Notes under the pieces: generated by a model
Seen by the model: the letters and a program-made list of their open reading frames with translations, nothing else
The model's database searches: none
What the model was told of the DNA's origin: nothing
Assembly (NCBI RefSeq): GCF_900403705.1
Contig: NZ_OUNR01000020.1
Coordinates: forward strand, 62,001-126,000
Source of the DNA: Nitrospira lenta
GTDB lineage: Bacteria > Nitrospirota > Nitrospiria > Nitrospirales > Nitrospiraceae
Direction of reading: 5' to 3'
Length of the DNA: 64,000 nt
Made by a program: the position numbers and the translations under genes
In this document: positions 42,708 to 53,540 of the stretch, piece by piece
Position numbering within the stretch: the stretch's first letter is position 1
Layout: each line of letters begins with the position of its first letter

Positions 42708-45239
42708 TTAGAATTCATGCGCCAGCACCCACACTCGATGCCAATTGCGCAACTCACACGTCCAGAGACACTCTTGCAATCGCACTGGTTGCAACACCAT
42801 ATCGCGCATTCTTCGTACCTGGATATCAGGTGTCGAGAGCCGGCCTGTCACGATGATCCCCCCATCCCGATCTGTTCTAGCGACCTCACTCCCGATGGCC
42901 GAATAGGCATCAATCACGTCGGGAGCAGGATGCCCGTAAGAATTATGCCGACCGACCGAGAACACCGCGTAGCGAGGTCGAACCAATCCAATCCAGTGAC
43001 GCTCCAACGAACTCCGCGCTCCGTGGTGAGGAACTTTGAGCACCGTCACCGGCTCTTGTCCCATGGCTGCCAGACGGTGGAGTCCGTCCACCTCGATATC
43101 AGCCGCGAACAAAATACTCTGAGGGCCACAGGTCAGCTGCACGACGACGGATTCATTGTTGAGGAATGTTCCGCTCACACTCTGGCTGGAGCCCCCACGA
43201 TCCTGCGCTCTGATTGGATTAAGAACCGTGAGCCTGCAAAACGCTCCCCGAACAATTTCCTCCCCGCGTGTGGCGACATGGCTGTGTACCTGTTGCTCCG
43301 CCACGGCCTCCTGCAATTCTTTAAACAGTGGTTCGGATCGCTCGATGCCCGTATGCCAGAACTCTCCGACTTCCAGGTGGCGAATCAGCCAGGGAAGCCC
43401 GCCGACATGATCCTGTTGCGGATGCGTGGCAATGATATGGTCCAGCCGGCGAATCCCCTGGTTCAGAAGAAACGGCCCAATGACACCGCGCCCCATATCG
43501 AACCGCTCGTACCTTCTTCCACCATCGATCAACACCGTTGTTCCATCGGGGAATTGAAGGAGCGCACTATCGCCCTGTCCAACATCAAGAAAAGTAACTC
43601 GCCAGCGATCACCGTCTGCGATTGGAATACCAGATAGAATCCATCCTCCCAACGCCGTCGTAACCAACACCGCCCCAATGGCCCGGTGATATCGAAATCT
43701 TAGCGCGCCAGCCACCAGGAACACCCCTAGATAAAACGACGCCATACTCCAAAGAGGAGGGGCAGGCACACGCCAGTCGCTTCCCGGAAACGCCGCGCAC
43801 CAGTGCAGGGCAGTCACCATCCACTCCAGCAGATGCTCTTGAATACGTGCAAGCGGAAGGCCTCCGTCACTATTCATAAGCGTCATAAATGCGGAGAGTA
43901 GCCCGAGAGGAACCAGGATCATTCCCGTAAAGGGAACGGCGAACAGGTTGGTTACCAGGCCAAGCCATGGCACTTGATTGAAATACCAAGCCACCAGCGG
44001 AGTCGTCACCAGCGTCACCGCTGCTCCTAGAATAACCGCCTCTCGAAGATGACGGCCCCAGACGCCCCACTTTGTGTCGGCTTGACCATCAGACGTATCT
44101 TGGCAAGACAGAGAACCCACGACCCAGATGATGGCCAGCACTGAGAAAAACGATAGTTGAAACGAAATATCTCTGATCGCCCGTGGATCGTGCAGAAGAA
44201 TCAGGAGGGCCGCTCCAGCCAAGGCGTGCAAAAGATGACGCTCTGAGCCGATCCAAATAGTGGCCAGCGCCACGCAAATCATAATCCAAGCCCGCATGGT
44301 GGCAAGTTCAGCCCCGGCCAGGAGTGCGTAGAACGTCACCACCAGCCAGGTGCAGAGGATGGCCACGCGAGTCGGTGTCACGTGCCTCGACAATCCCAAA
44401 AGCATCACGGATGGCAGCGCGGAAAGTCCTCGACGGACCGCCCCAAACACCACCACTGCGATCAGTCCCAAATGCGACCCAGAAATTGAAAGCAGATGGA
44501 TGGTTCCCGTCGTCATGAACCATTCTTGCAGATCCTCCTGGACGTACCCTCGCTCTCCGATCACGATCCCTAGAAAAAGACCGCGGGCCGGCTGGGCTAA
44601 CGAGTGGATCGCATTCTCTCGAATGACGCCTCGCCAACGATCGATCCGCCCCCAACTCCTCCACCACCAGTCCGGCTCACTTACAAGCGGAAGCAGGTGA
44701 ACGGCTTCAGACCCCGTGACGGTCCCCACGGCCTCGATGCCTTGTCGCTCGACATAGGACGCATAGTCGAACCCTCTGGGGTTGAGAGATCCCGTCGGAA
44801 CACGCACACTCGCTCGAAACACAATCTGATCACCTGCCCATACGGCATCGCCGGGGTCCCGCCATGTCAGCTTAATTCTTCGCGTGAGCGTCCCTTCTTC
44901 AGAGCTTGGGACACACTCAACCACCATCGTCAGACGAGATGGTGCATGCTGAACGAGGCCGACAACTCGCCCCCGATACTCCACACTAGATCCTGAGGAG
45001 AGGTCTTCCCCGACATGGCTGGAGATCGGCGGTGTTACCCCTGTCCAATAGATCACTCCCAGACAAAGAGTCGCACACCACAGGCAACTTTTCGGCTGCT
45101 CGATGCCTCCGATTCGTTCACCAGCCGAAAGGATCAATATGAATACAAGTAAAATGGAGAGCAAACCGACGGGAAAGAACGGAAGGAATGAACCGGCCAC
45201 AAGCCCGGTGAGAAAGGCGACACAAAGGGATGGCAGCAT
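42708..45239 (-). CDS. comEC: ComEC/Rec2-type DNA internalisation protein
   Basis: 843 aa from ATG 45239 (AGGGA ahead of it); a TTG at 45254 is a weaker option. Hydrophobic N-terminal helices, a DUF4131/OB-like region (about 80-210), the Competence domain (GLFLGIVIGERGYVQEDLQEWF, GTIHLLSISGSHLGLI) with many helices to about 540, then a metallo-beta-lactamase-like domain: VTFLDVGQGDSALLQFPDG, HIIATHPQQDHVGGLPWL, LKVPHHGARSS, AVFSVGRHNSYGHP. The HxxxDH site is kept as H-P-Q-Q-D-H. It forms the inner-membrane channel and a candidate nuclease for DNA uptake. It follows glmM by 26 bp. Confidence 0.93.
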   Translation of the reverse strand: MLPSLCVAFLTGLVAGSFLPFFPVGLLSILLVFILILSAGERIGGIEQPKSCLWCATLCLGVIYWTGVTPPISSHVGEDLSSGSSVEYRGRVVGLVQHAPSRLTMVVECVPSSEEGTLTRRIKLTWRDPGDAVWAGDQIVFRASVRVPTGSLNPRGFDYASYVERQGIEAVGTVTGSEAVHLLPLVSEPDWWWRSWGRIDRWRGVIRENAIHSLAQPARGLFLGIVIGERGYVQEDLQEWFMTTGTIHLLSISGSHLGLIAVVVFGAVRRGLSALPSVMLLGLSRHVTPTRVAILCTWLVVTFYALLAGAELATMRAWIMICVALATIWIGSERHLLHALAGAALLILLHDPRAIRDISFQLSFFSVLAIIWVVGSLSCQDTSDGQADTKWGVWGRHLREAVILGAAVTLVTTPLVAWYFNQVPWLGLVTNLFAVPFTGMILVPLGLLSAFMTLMNSDGGLPLARIQEHLLEWMVTALHWCAAFPGSDWRVPAPPLWSMASFYLGVFLVAGALRFRYHRAIGAVLVTTALGGWILSGIPIADGDRWRVTFLDVGQGDSALLQFPDGTTVLIDGGRRYERFDMGRGVIGPFLLNQGIRRLDHIIATHPQQDHVGGLPWLIRHLEVGEFWHTGIERSEPLFKELQEAVAEQQVHSHVATRGEEIVRGAFCRLTVLNPIRAQDRGGSSQSVSGTFLNNESVVVQLTCGPQSILFAADIEVDGLHRLAAMGQEPVTVLKVPHHGARSSLERHWIGLVRPRYAVFSVGRHNSYGHPAPDVIDAYSAIGSEVARTDRDGGIIVTGRLSTPDIQVRRMRDMVLQPVRLQECLWTCELRNWHRVWVLAHEF

Positions 45240-45265
45240 GAGCCTTCCCTGCAAAGGAACAGCTA

Positions 45266-46615
45266 CTACGTGAGATGCGTACGCACGAGGCGCGCGAGAT
45301 CCTCCGCCACTTCTTTAATCACAGCATCTTGCTCACCTTCGACCATGATTCGAAGAAGCGGTTCCGTCCCGGAATAACGTACCAGGACACGACCGTTCCC
45401 ATTCAACCGGCGTTCACTCTCACGAATCGCCCGGTCAATATCCGGCACAGACTCCAATTTCGGCTTCTGCTTGACCGTAATATTGAGCAGAATTTGCGGA
45501 ACAGCGGACATCGCCTGCGCCAATTCTGAAAGCGGTTTCCCCGTCCGCTTCATCAAGGAGATCATCTGGAGCGCGGAGATCAGACCGTCACCCGTCGTGT
45601 TATGGTCCAGAAAAATGAAATGCCCGGACTGCTCACCACCGAAGCTGTAGCCTTCCGCGAGCATGCGTTCAAGGAGATAGCGATCGCCTACGGGAGTTCG
45701 AAGCAACTTGACGCCCGCCTTCGCCATACAGAGCTCAAGTCCGAAGTTACTCATGACCGTCCCGACCAACGTTTGTTTGGCGAGAAGCCCATTCTGATGC
45801 AAGTCGAGCCCCAATGCCGCCATGACATGATCGCCATCGACAATGGTCCCCTGCTCGCACACAAAGATGGCTCGATCGGCATCCCCATCAAGCGCGATCC
45901 CGATGTCGGCTTTGTGACGGCGCACGGCTTCTTGCAGTTGCTGCGGATGCACTGCCCCACATCCGGCATTGATATTCATGCCGTTGGGTTCGCATCCGAT
46001 CACTTCGACTTTTGCACCGAGTTCTCGTAACACTTTTGGCGCCAGCTTGTAGGCTGCTCCATTGGCGCAATCTACCACTAACTTGATTCCCTGAAAGTCC
46101 AACTCGCGTGGCAAGGAGCGCTTGGCGAATTCAATATAGCGGCCCTCTGCATCATCGATACGAAACGCCTTTCCGATTAAATCAGCGGTGGGACGCAGAT
46201 GACTGATCTCATTGGACACGATCAAATCCTCAATGCGGGCTTCCATTTCATCCGGCAACTTAAAGCCATCATTCGAAAAAAACTTAATGCCGTTGTCTTG
46301 ATACGCATTGTGCGACGCCGATATCACGACCCCCGCATCCGCACGGAGACTCCTGGTCAAAAATGCAATGGCCGGCGTCGGCATCGGCCCCACCAGCAGC
46401 ACATCGACTCCCATCGAACAAATACCGGCCGTGAGCGCAGATTCCAGCATGTAGCCAGAGATGCGCGTGTCCTTCCCGATCACGATCTGATGGCGTCCCG
46501 CGCGTCGCATAAACAAATGTGCGGCTGCACGCCCGAGTTGCATGGCTATTTCACTCGTCATGGGTTCCAGGTTGGCCACCCCGCGAATTCCATCAGTTCC
46601 AAATAATTTACGCAT
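45266..46615 (-). CDS. glmM: Phosphoglucosamine mutase
   Basis: 449 aa from ATG 46615 ([12 protein letters not shown]), which overlaps the folP stop by 8 bp; the longer frame is not needed. Catalytic Ser101 is in [14 protein letters not shown], the Mg loop is [10 protein letters not shown], the sugar loop GEQSGHFIF and the phosphate loop [11 protein letters not shown]. It converts glucosamine-6-phosphate to glucosamine-1-phosphate for UDP-GlcNAc, which feeds peptidoglycan, LPS and possibly the neighbouring exopolysaccharide. Confidence 0.97.
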   Translation of the reverse strand: MRKLFGTDGIRGVANLEPMTSEIAMQLGRAAAHLFMRRAGRHQIVIGKDTRISGYMLESALTAGICSMGVDVLLVGPMPTPAIAFLTRSLRADAGVVISASHNAYQDNGIKFFSNDGFKLPDEMEARIEDLIVSNEISHLRPTADLIGKAFRIDDAEGRYIEFAKRSLPRELDFQGIKLVVDCANGAAYKLAPKVLRELGAKVEVIGCEPNGMNINAGCGAVHPQQLQEAVRRHKADIGIALDGDADRAIFVCEQGTIVDGDHVMAALGLDLHQNGLLAKQTLVGTVMSNFGLELCMAKAGVKLLRTPVGDRYLLERMLAEGYSFGGEQSGHFIFLDHNTTGDGLISALQMISLMKRTGKPLSELAQAMSAVPQILLNITVKQKPKLESVPDIDRAIRESERRLNGNGRVLVRYSGTEPLLRIMVEGEQDAVIKEVAEDLARLVRTHLT

Positions 46616-47495
46616 AATCTTCCTGTTTCGAAGTATGGGTCGCCGCGCGCACCGCCGCGGCAACCATCACGACATCCCTCATATTTGCCACATCATGCAC
46701 GCGAATGATCGAGGCGCCGCGATCCACCGCCAGCGCAACGGCCGCAGCCGTCCCCCATTCACGATCCTGCACCGGACGATCAAGAATTTTCCCCAGAAAT
46801 GCTTTCCGAGAAAGCCCCACCAACATCGGACAGCCCAATTGGTCGAATGAGGACAAGTGATTCAAAAGCTCCAAATTGTGTATCAGCAGCTTACCAAAAC
46901 CAAACCCCGGATCAAGCACGATCTGGCTTTTCGCAATCCCGGCGCGTTCCGCGGCGGCAATTCGCTCTACAAAAAACATACGAACATCGTCTACTACGCT
47001 ATCATACCTAGGACTTTCCTGCATGGTCGTCGGCATACCCTGCATATGCATCATCACTATTCCGGCAGCGGACTGCGCTACCACAGCTGCCATATCAGGA
47101 TCAAAACGCATGGCCGTTACGTCATTGATGATTGAGGCGCCCACATGAAGCGCTTCCCGCGCCACCCGAGACTTCATCGTATCCACTGAAATCGGCACGG
47201 TAGTCTGCTTCACCACCGCCTGTAAAACCGGCAGCAAGCGATCCATTTCCTCCTGCTCACCAACCGGTGTGGCCCCGGGCCTCGTCGACTCTGCACCCAG
47301 ATCGAGAATATCCGCGCCCTGCGCCACGAGTGCCACAGCCCGTTCGACTGCTTGATCAACCGTCGCATAGCGTCCCCCGTCAGAAAAGGAGTCCGGAGTG
47401 ACGTTCACAATGCCCATCATAAGCGGGTACTCCCGAATGGGAAGCGACCGTCCCTTAGCAAGTACGATATTGCGTTTCACAAACGTTCTCCGCAC
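46608..47495 (-). CDS. folP: Dihydropteroate synthase
   Basis: 295 aa with GTG at 47495 (GTG 47480 is also possible). Motifs: [78 protein letters not shown] and RVHDV near the end. It joins p-aminobenzoate and dihydropterin diphosphate in folate synthesis. The folP-glmM pair is a common bacterial order. Confidence 0.96.
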   Translation of the reverse strand: MRRTFVKRNIVLAKGRSLPIREYPLMMGIVNVTPDSFSDGGRYATVDQAVERAVALVAQGADILDLGAESTRPGATPVGEQEEMDRLLPVLQAVVKQTTVPISVDTMKSRVAREALHVGASIINDVTAMRFDPDMAAVVAQSAAGIVMMHMQGMPTTMQESPRYDSVVDDVRMFFVERIAAAERAGIAKSQIVLDPGFGFGKLLIHNLELLNHLSSFDQLGCPMLVGLSRKAFLGKILDRPVQDREWGTAAAVALAVDRGASIIRVHDVANMRDVVMVAAAVRAATHTSKQEDYA

Positions 47496-47615
47496 ATGCG
47501 TCGTCCACCACCTTGCCCTCCGATAGATACCAGAGAGGGTCAGCGCTAAGACGGCGACATGCCATACTAGACCACGACATTTTATCGCGTCTAACGGCTT
47601 CTATTGAGAGACTGA

Positions 47616-47651
47616 TGCCGCGCTTCCGGTGCCCAAACTAGAAGCGCGGCA
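47616..47651 (-). terminator. Strong hairpin after ftsH
   Basis: TGCCGCGCTTC pairs perfectly with GAAGCGCGGCA (11 bp) around a 14-base loop, 16 bp past the ftsH stop on the minus strand. The following bases are not a U-run, so termination may be weak, or it may stabilise the mRNA end. The gap 47496-47615 to folP shows no clear promoter by eye. Confidence 0.5.
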
Positions 47652-47666
47652 GACTATTGAAGCAGA

Positions 47667-49478
47667 CTAGGCAGGAACGGTCTGAGAGGAAGACTGCAAC
47701 AGGATCGCATCGATTTCCTGTGCATCGAGTACTTCTTTTTCAAGCAACGCTTCAGCCAAAGCCTTCAAGCTGACCATATTTTCAGTCAGAATCCGCTTGG
47801 CCCGCTCATAATTCTCCGTCACAAGACGTCTGATCTCCAGATCAATATCCAATGCGATCTGATCGCTAAAGTCTCGCTTCGCGGCGATTTCCCGACCCAG
47901 GAAAATCTCCTCTTCCTTCCGTCCGAACGTGAGCGGCCCAAGCTTCTCGCTCATTCCCCACTCACACACCATTTTCCTTGCCAGATCCGTCGCCCGCTCA
48001 ATGTCGTTTCCAGCCCCGGTCGTAACATGGTTGAGAACTAGCTCTTCAGCGACTCGTCCCCCCATCAAGATGGCGAGGTTGTTGTACAGGAAGTCCTTTG
48101 AGTAATTGTGCCGGTCATCGGTTGGCAACTGCATGGTGACGCCCAACGCCCGTCCGCGCGGAATAATGGTGACCTTGTGAACCGGGTCCGTGCCGGGCAA
48201 GAGCTTCGCCATCAAGGCATGGCCAGCCTCATGATAGGCCGTCGTGCGCTTTTCCTCATCCGTCAGCATCATGCTCTTACGCTCAGCACCCATTAGCACT
48301 TTGTCTTTGGCCATTTCAAAATCAACGACCTCGACTTCCTTTTTATTCTGACGAGCAGCCCATAGCGCGGCCTCGTTCACAAGATTCTCCAGGTCTGCGC
48401 CGGAGAAACCGGGCGTCCCACGAGCGATCTTCTCCAATTCGACGTTGGCCGCTACCGGCACCTTCTTCGTATGCACTTTCAGAATTTCAGAACGGCCCCG
48501 CAGATCTGGCCGATTCACCACGACCTGACGATCAAACCGGCCAGGCCGCAAGAGCGCAGGATCCAGCACATCAGGCCGGTTCGTGGCGGCAATCAGGATC
48601 ACCCCTTCGGTCGTGTCGAATCCGTCCATTTCAACCAGCAACTGATTGAGCGTCTGCTCCCGTTCATCATGTCCACCGCCTAAGCCGGCGCCACGCAACC
48701 GTCCCACCGCATCAATTTCATCGATGAAAATGATACAGGGCGCGTGCTTCTTCCCCTGTTCGAACAAATCGCGCACGCGTGACGCGCCGACCCCCACAAA
48801 CATTTCAACGAAATCAGAGCCGCTGATACTGAAGAACGGCACCCCAGCTTCGCCGGCAATCGCCTTGGCAAGCAAGGTCTTGCCGGTTCCTGGAGGGCCA
48901 ACGATCAGAACACCCTTGGGGATCCGTCCACCAAGCTTTTGAAATTTGCGCGGATCTCTCAGAAACTCGATGATCTCAAGAACTTCTTCTTTCGCCTCTT
49001 CAATCCCCGCCACATCGGAAAATGTGACCTTCTTCCGGTCTTCCGTCAACATCCGCGCGCGACTCTTCCCAAAGGACAACGCTTTATTCCCCCCGACTTG
49101 CATCTGCCGCATCAGGAAGAACCACAGCCCGAGGAATAGAATGAACGGCCCCCAGGTCACCAAGAAGGTGATGTACCAGGGACTCTCTTCCGGCGGCTTG
49201 ACCTCGATCTGGACATCCTTCTCGCGCAAGACCTTCACCAGGTCCGGATAATCCGGCGAGAAAGTCCGAATCCTCGTCTTGTCTTTCAAGACCGAACTGA
49301 TGTGATTCCCCTTGATAATGGCCTTTTCGACGTCACCCTTTTCAATCTTGGCCATGAAATCGCTAAATATCACATCTTCTTCAGGCGCGTGAGTCGGCAC
49401 GCTGAACAGGTTGAACAGCAAAATCATGAATAAGCCGACGACCACCCAAAAGAGCAGGTTCTTCACCCTGGAATTCAT
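47667..49478 (-). CDS. ftsH: ATP-dependent zinc metalloprotease FtsH
   Basis: 603 aa. Two N-terminal membrane helices (about residues 8-25 and 103-122) flank a small periplasmic domain. The AAA module has GPPGTGKT (Walker A), [11 protein letters not shown] (Walker B), and the second region of homology [22 protein letters not shown] (Arg fingers). The protease site is HEAGH with the third zinc ligand Asp further on ([13 protein letters not shown]). It degrades membrane and some soluble proteins. AAGGAG precedes the ATG. Confidence 0.97.
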   Translation of the reverse strand: MNSRVKNLLFWVVVGLFMILLFNLFSVPTHAPEEDVIFSDFMAKIEKGDVEKAIIKGNHISSVLKDKTRIRTFSPDYPDLVKVLREKDVQIEVKPPEESPWYITFLVTWGPFILFLGLWFFLMRQMQVGGNKALSFGKSRARMLTEDRKKVTFSDVAGIEEAKEEVLEIIEFLRDPRKFQKLGGRIPKGVLIVGPPGTGKTLLAKAIAGEAGVPFFSISGSDFVEMFVGVGASRVRDLFEQGKKHAPCIIFIDEIDAVGRLRGAGLGGGHDEREQTLNQLLVEMDGFDTTEGVILIAATNRPDVLDPALLRPGRFDRQVVVNRPDLRGRSEILKVHTKKVPVAANVELEKIARGTPGFSGADLENLVNEAALWAARQNKKEVEVVDFEMAKDKVLMGAERKSMMLTDEEKRTTAYHEAGHALMAKLLPGTDPVHKVTIIPRGRALGVTMQLPTDDRHNYSKDFLYNNLAILMGGRVAEELVLNHVTTGAGNDIERATDLARKMVCEWGMSEKLGPLTFGRKEEEIFLGREIAAKRDFSDQIALDIDLEIRRLVTENYERAKRILTENMVSLKALAEALLEKEVLDAQEIDAILLQSSSQTVPA

Positions 49479-49546
49479 CCAGATCTCCTTCGTGGGAACG
49501 TTAAATCAGAGGAAGATACATCACATGACACCACTGAATGTGGGTG

Positions 49547-49576
49547 ATGTTAACACAGGGTCGACAAAAGTGACAA
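49547..49576 (-). promoter_or_regulatory. Sigma70-type promoter for ftsH
   Basis: Minus strand: TTGTCA (49571-49576), 18-bp spacer, TAACAT (49547-49552), about 65 bases before the ftsH ATG. It lies in the 113-bp gap after hpt. Confidence 0.5.
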
Positions 49577-49591
49577 TATCAAGTGCACCGC

Positions 49592-50131
49592 TTACGTCTC
49601 TTCATCCGCGAGATCCAAGACCGCCAGATACGGCAAATTTCGATATTGTTGCTGATAGTCTAATCCATACCCGACGACATAATGATTCGGGATCTTGAAG
49701 CCCTCGTAATCGACCTGCACCGTGACTTGCCGGCGGTCCGGCTTGCTTAACAGGGTGCAGACCTTCAGCGAACGCGGTTTCTTTTTCGCGAATGTCTTCA
49801 GCAAGTACTGAACCGTCAATCCAGAATCAACGATATCCTCGACCAACAACACGTCCTTGCCCTTAATCGACTCCGTAAGATCGGTGACAAGCTTTACCTT
49901 CCCCGACGTCTTAGTCTTGGCACCATAGCTGGATACCACGATAAAGTCGATGTGGATCGGAATCCGGATGGCACGAGCCAGATCCGCATAAAAAGCATAC
50001 GCTCCCTTGAGCACCCCCACGAGCACCAAATCTTTGCCCGCGTAGTCAGCACTGATCTGCTTTCCCAATTCCCGGATGCGGGTCCGCATCTGTTCCTGCG
50101 TCACAAGCGGCCGGCCAAACACACGCTCCAT
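49592..50131 (-). CDS. hpt: Hypoxanthine phosphoribosyltransferase
   Basis: 179 aa. The PRPP-binding loop is VLLVEDIVDSGLTVQYLL, the first loop LVGVLKGAYAFYADLARA, and the base-recognition end is KIPNHYVVGYGLDYQQQYRNLP. It salvages hypoxanthine and guanine to IMP and GMP. The order tilS-hpt-ftsH is conserved in many bacteria. The start lies 1 bp after the tilS stop. Confidence 0.96.
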   Translation of the reverse strand: MERVFGRPLVTQEQMRTRIRELGKQISADYAGKDLVLVGVLKGAYAFYADLARAIRIPIHIDFIVVSSYGAKTKTSGKVKLVTDLTESIKGKDVLLVEDIVDSGLTVQYLLKTFAKKKPRSLKVCTLLSKPDRRQVTVQVDYEGFKIPNHYVVGYGLDYQQQYRNLPYLAVLDLADEET

Positions 50132-50132
50132 G

Positions 50133-51611
50133 CTAATGCACCCCCTCCGTAACTGAGACCTCGTCCATCCTGATCACGACACATCGGCGCGTGCGGCCGC
50201 TCACTTGAAACCGCTCATCTTGCCGAAATCCCAACACACCCACAATTCCTTGAGGAGAATCCAGAATCGGAATTCGTCTCCGTTGCGACACCGGAATCTT
50301 GAGATCCATGAAGTAGTCCTGCAATTTCTTTGATCGTCCCTTCATGCCCGACGGAACGAACCGATCCCCTGCCCTCCATGGGCGGATATGCAGCGGATAC
50401 GACAGCACATCCGCATCGACGATCATCACCCATCCCGGGGAAACAGACAGCTGATGGGCCGCTTCACGAGTCCCTTCTTGTACTCGAATTCGTTGGCTCG
50501 TACCAGCCCATTCGATGACGGACGGAATCTGCACCAAGTGCCGTTTGACTACCCCCTCGGACTCCTGCGGGAGAGCAAGGGCGTGAGCCGGCAGTACGAG
50601 CAGCGCATTCGGAGTCACTTGGACATGCACATCGCCGGGGCAATGCCGTTCCCCTCCTCGCTTCGACGAGAGCAGCCGGTGCACGGCCTCAATCGTCGCA
50701 AGACTCGGGGGGCGCCGACTCGGATGCATTCGGCGAAACACGTCGCGCAAGAGCCTTCGTTGCAAGGCCAACGGCTGAACCTGCAAACCAAGCCGGTCGA
50801 TAAAATAGCCTCCCACGCCATCCGGTTGAACCAGTGAGGCGCACAGACTGGCCGTCTGATCCTCCAGATATCGGTCGTCCTCACGGCACAAATCACCCAT
50901 CCGGCAAAGCGCATCGATAGCAGCCGGTGCCAGCTGGCTGAGCAGGGGAAGGAGCTGATGACGAATGCGGTTGCGCGCATAGATCGGCTTCGCGTTGCTG
51001 GAATCCTGTCGATACGTTTGCCCCGTCGCGTCCAGAAACTCTAGTAGGTCTCGGCGCCTGACCTCATACAGCGGACGAATAATCTTCTCGTCGCGTTGAA
51101 CCGGCATACCCGCCAGGCCCGTGATTCCGGCTCCACGCAACATCCAAAGCACAATCGTTTCCGCCTGATCATCCGCCGTATGGCCGACGACAATGCGGTC
51201 AGCACCGACGTCTTCGGCCAGCCTCGCCATCGCGCGATACCGTACGTCGCGCGCCTGAGCCTGAAGAGAAACCCGCTGCGGACGAGTCCGGGCATCCAGC
51301 GACACACAGCGGAGCGGCACCTGGAGTGCCTCACACAGCGACATCACAAACGCCTGATCCTCATCGGACTCGAGTCCACGAAGACCATAATTAAAATGGA
51401 CCGCCGTCAGCTGCAATCGCCAACGGGGGACCAGGTGATGGAGGAGCGTCAACAGCGCCACGGAGTCCGGCCCACCCGACACGGCGACGAGCAGGTGGTG
51501 TCCCGGCTCAAACAGCCCATGCGCCCGCACCGTCTTGACGACCTTGTGGAGCAATGGGGGCCAGGCCCTCCGCGACACGCGTTGTTCGACCATTGCCATA
51601 CTCGCCATCAT
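50133..51611 (-). CDS. tilS: tRNA(Ile)-lysidine synthase
   Basis: 492 aa. The ATP-pyrophosphatase P-loop SGGPDSVALLTLLHHL is near residue 45, followed by AVHFNYGLRGLESDEDQAFV, VVGHTADDQAETIVLWMLRG and RPLYEVRRRDLLEFLDATG. The C-terminal substrate-binding domain (RPWRAGDRFVPSGMKGRSKKLQDYFMDLKIP, quoted in part) is present. It converts C34 of the CAU-anticodon tRNA-Ile to lysidine. Its ATG overlaps the ribF stop. Confidence 0.95.
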   Translation of the reverse strand: MMASMAMVEQRVSRRAWPPLLHKVVKTVRAHGLFEPGHHLLVAVSGGPDSVALLTLLHHLVPRWRLQLTAVHFNYGLRGLESDEDQAFVMSLCEALQVPLRCVSLDARTRPQRVSLQAQARDVRYRAMARLAEDVGADRIVVGHTADDQAETIVLWMLRGAGITGLAGMPVQRDEKIIRPLYEVRRRDLLEFLDATGQTYRQDSSNAKPIYARNRIRHQLLPLLSQLAPAAIDALCRMGDLCREDDRYLEDQTASLCASLVQPDGVGGYFIDRLGLQVQPLALQRRLLRDVFRRMHPSRRPPSLATIEAVHRLLSSKRGGERHCPGDVHVQVTPNALLVLPAHALALPQESEGVVKRHLVQIPSVIEWAGTSQRIRVQEGTREAAHQLSVSPGWVMIVDADVLSYPLHIRPWRAGDRFVPSGMKGRSKKLQDYFMDLKIPVSQRRRIPILDSPQGIVGVLGFRQDERFQVSGRTRRCVVIRMDEVSVTEGVH

Positions 51612-52555
51612 CCTGCCGATAGCGCACTGCGATGTTCTTGTAGAATTGCCTTGGCCCGCTCCACATCGACCGCGATTTGACGGCTCAGATCGGCGCCGCT
51701 AGGAAACTTGGTGTCGCCACGCAGCCGCTGAAGGAACTGCACTTCAATAGACTCTCCGTACAGATCCTGTTGCTCGTTCAGCAAATGAACTTCCATCAGC
51801 CGCTCGCCGGCATCAAACGTCGGCCGCGATCCGATATACGCCACAGAATCGAACCGTTGCTGATTCCAAATTGTCACCGTCGCATACACGCCGTTCGGCG
51901 GAATCACCCGCTCCACCGGCAACCGCAGATTGGCCGTCGGCCAGCCCAACTCCTGCCCCCGCTGAGCCCCTGGCAGGACAACTCCTCCCATCGCATACTG
52001 CCGTCCCAGTAACCGGGCCGCGAGATCAACCTGCCCCTCTTGCACTAATTTTCGTACACGTGTGGAGCTGACGATGCCGCCGTCGGCAATCACCGGCGAG
52101 ACGGGATTCACGGAAAACCCGAACCGTTTCCCCATCACCGTCAACGAGGCGACATTGCCCGTACGCCCCTTGCCGAAGACAAAATGCTGTCCGACAAAAA
52201 TCTGCCGCAGATGCAACCCGCGATACAAGACCATTTCCGTAAACGTTTCAGGAGGGAGACTCGCGAAGGGGTGATCGAACTCGAGCACGACCACTTCATC
52301 GATTCCCGCGTCCTCGAAACGCTGCAACTTTTCTTCAGGACTCGTGAGAAACTTCAAATCGACATGAGGCGCAAGAATCTTGACCGGATGGGGATCGAAC
52401 GTCAGCACAAGCGCCGTGCCCTCCATCCGGCGCGCCGTCTCCACGACCGTCCGCAACAGCGAGCGATGGCCAAGGTGATGCCCGTCAAAGTTGCCGACCG
52501 TGGCTACCGGGTAGGACCGCTCTTCGCCGCCTGAGTATCCGCGTGTCACCTTCAT
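51608..52555 (-). CDS. ribF: Bifunctional riboflavin kinase/FAD synthetase
   Basis: 315 aa from ATG 52555 (MKVTRGYSGG); the longer frame would enter hemB. The N-terminal FMN adenylyltransferase domain has VATVGNFDGHHLGHRSLL, TFDPHPVKIL and SSTRVRKLVQEGQVDLAARLLGR. The C-terminal flavokinase domain has GWPTANLRLP, NGVYAT and EVHLLN. It makes FMN and FAD from riboflavin. It starts 7 bp after hemB. Confidence 0.95.
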   Translation of the reverse strand: MKVTRGYSGGEERSYPVATVGNFDGHHLGHRSLLRTVVETARRMEGTALVLTFDPHPVKILAPHVDLKFLTSPEEKLQRFEDAGIDEVVVLEFDHPFASLPPETFTEMVLYRGLHLRQIFVGQHFVFGKGRTGNVASLTVMGKRFGFSVNPVSPVIADGGIVSSTRVRKLVQEGQVDLAARLLGRQYAMGGVVLPGAQRGQELGWPTANLRLPVERVIPPNGVYATVTIWNQQRFDSVAYIGSRPTFDAGERLMEVHLLNEQQDLYGESIEVQFLQRLRGDTKFPSGADLSRQIAVDVERAKAILQEHRSALSAG

Positions 52556-52562
52556 GCAGGTA

Positions 52563-53534
52563 TCAATGGAGCTGCCGGACGGCATCCTTCGCGAAGTAGG
52601 TCAAGATGAGATCAGCGCCGGCCCGCCTGATTGAGAGCAGCGATTCCATCATGGCGCGCGTTTCATCCAGCCATCCGGCACGCCCCGCGGCTTTGATCAT
52701 GCTGTACTCACCGCTGACTTGGTACGCCGCGATGGGAAGTAAGGTCCGCGCACGAGCCTGGGCGATAATATCCAGATAGGGCATGGCCGGTTTGACCATC
52801 ACAATATCCGCCCCTTCTTCCACGTCCGAATCGATTTCGCGCAATGCTTCCCGCCCGTTGGCCGGATCCATCTGATACGACTGGCGATCGCCGAACTGCG
52901 GACTCGAATACGCGGCATCTCGAAACGGCGCGTAGAAACAAGACGAGAACTTTGCGGCATACGCCATGATCGGCAATTCAGGAAAGCCTGCCTGATCGAG
53001 CTCCGCACGAATCGCAGCCACCCGTCCATCCATCATATCGGAGGGGGCGACCATATCGGCACCGGCTTCGGCATGCGTACGAGCCATCGTGCGCAGACAC
53101 TCCAGCGTTTCATCGTTGAGAATCTTGCCGTCTTTCACAATGCCGCAATGGCCGTGATCCGTATACTCATCGATACAGACATCCGTAATCACAGCCAGTC
53201 CCGGCACCTGATCCTTCACCGCCTTAATCGCCCGCTGAACGATCCCGTTCGGATCGTAGCCCGAGCTGCCACGGTCGTCTTTCTTCGCAGGAATACCGAA
53301 TAGGATAATCGCAGGAATGCCCAGCGCCTTGACCTCCGCCGCTTCCTTCACCAGCAGATCGACCGACAGGCGGAACTGACCGGGCATAGACCCAATCTCC
53401 TCACGCCGCCCCTGCCCCTCAACCACGAACAGCGGGTAGATAAAATCCGCCGGAGACAGCACGGTTTCCCGCACCATCCGCCGAAAAGAATCTTGTTGCC
53501 GAAGCCGTCGAAGCCGCTGGATCGGAAACGCCAT
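52563..53534 (-). CDS. hemB: Delta-aminolevulinic acid dehydratase (porphobilinogen synthase)
   Basis: 323 aa. Schiff-base lysines are in [11 protein letters not shown]-region context ([13 protein letters not shown]-type) and [11 protein letters not shown]. The metal site reads [14 protein letters not shown] with few Cys, the pattern between zinc- and Mg-type enzymes; [11 protein letters not shown] and [13 protein letters not shown] are diagnostic. It condenses two ALA into porphobilinogen. It lies 6 bp after the CBS gene. Confidence 0.96.
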   Translation of the reverse strand: MAFPIQRLRRLRQQDSFRRMVRETVLSPADFIYPLFVVEGQGRREEIGSMPGQFRLSVDLLVKEAAEVKALGIPAIILFGIPAKKDDRGSSGYDPNGIVQRAIKAVKDQVPGLAVITDVCIDEYTDHGHCGIVKDGKILNDETLECLRTMARTHAEAGADMVAPSDMMDGRVAAIRAELDQAGFPELPIMAYAAKFSSCFYAPFRDAAYSSPQFGDRQSYQMDPANGREALREIDSDVEEGADIVMVKPAMPYLDIIAQARARTLLPIAAYQVSGEYSMIKAAGRAGWLDETRAMMESLLSIRRAGADLILTYFAKDAVRQLH

Positions 53535-53540
53535 ACCGTC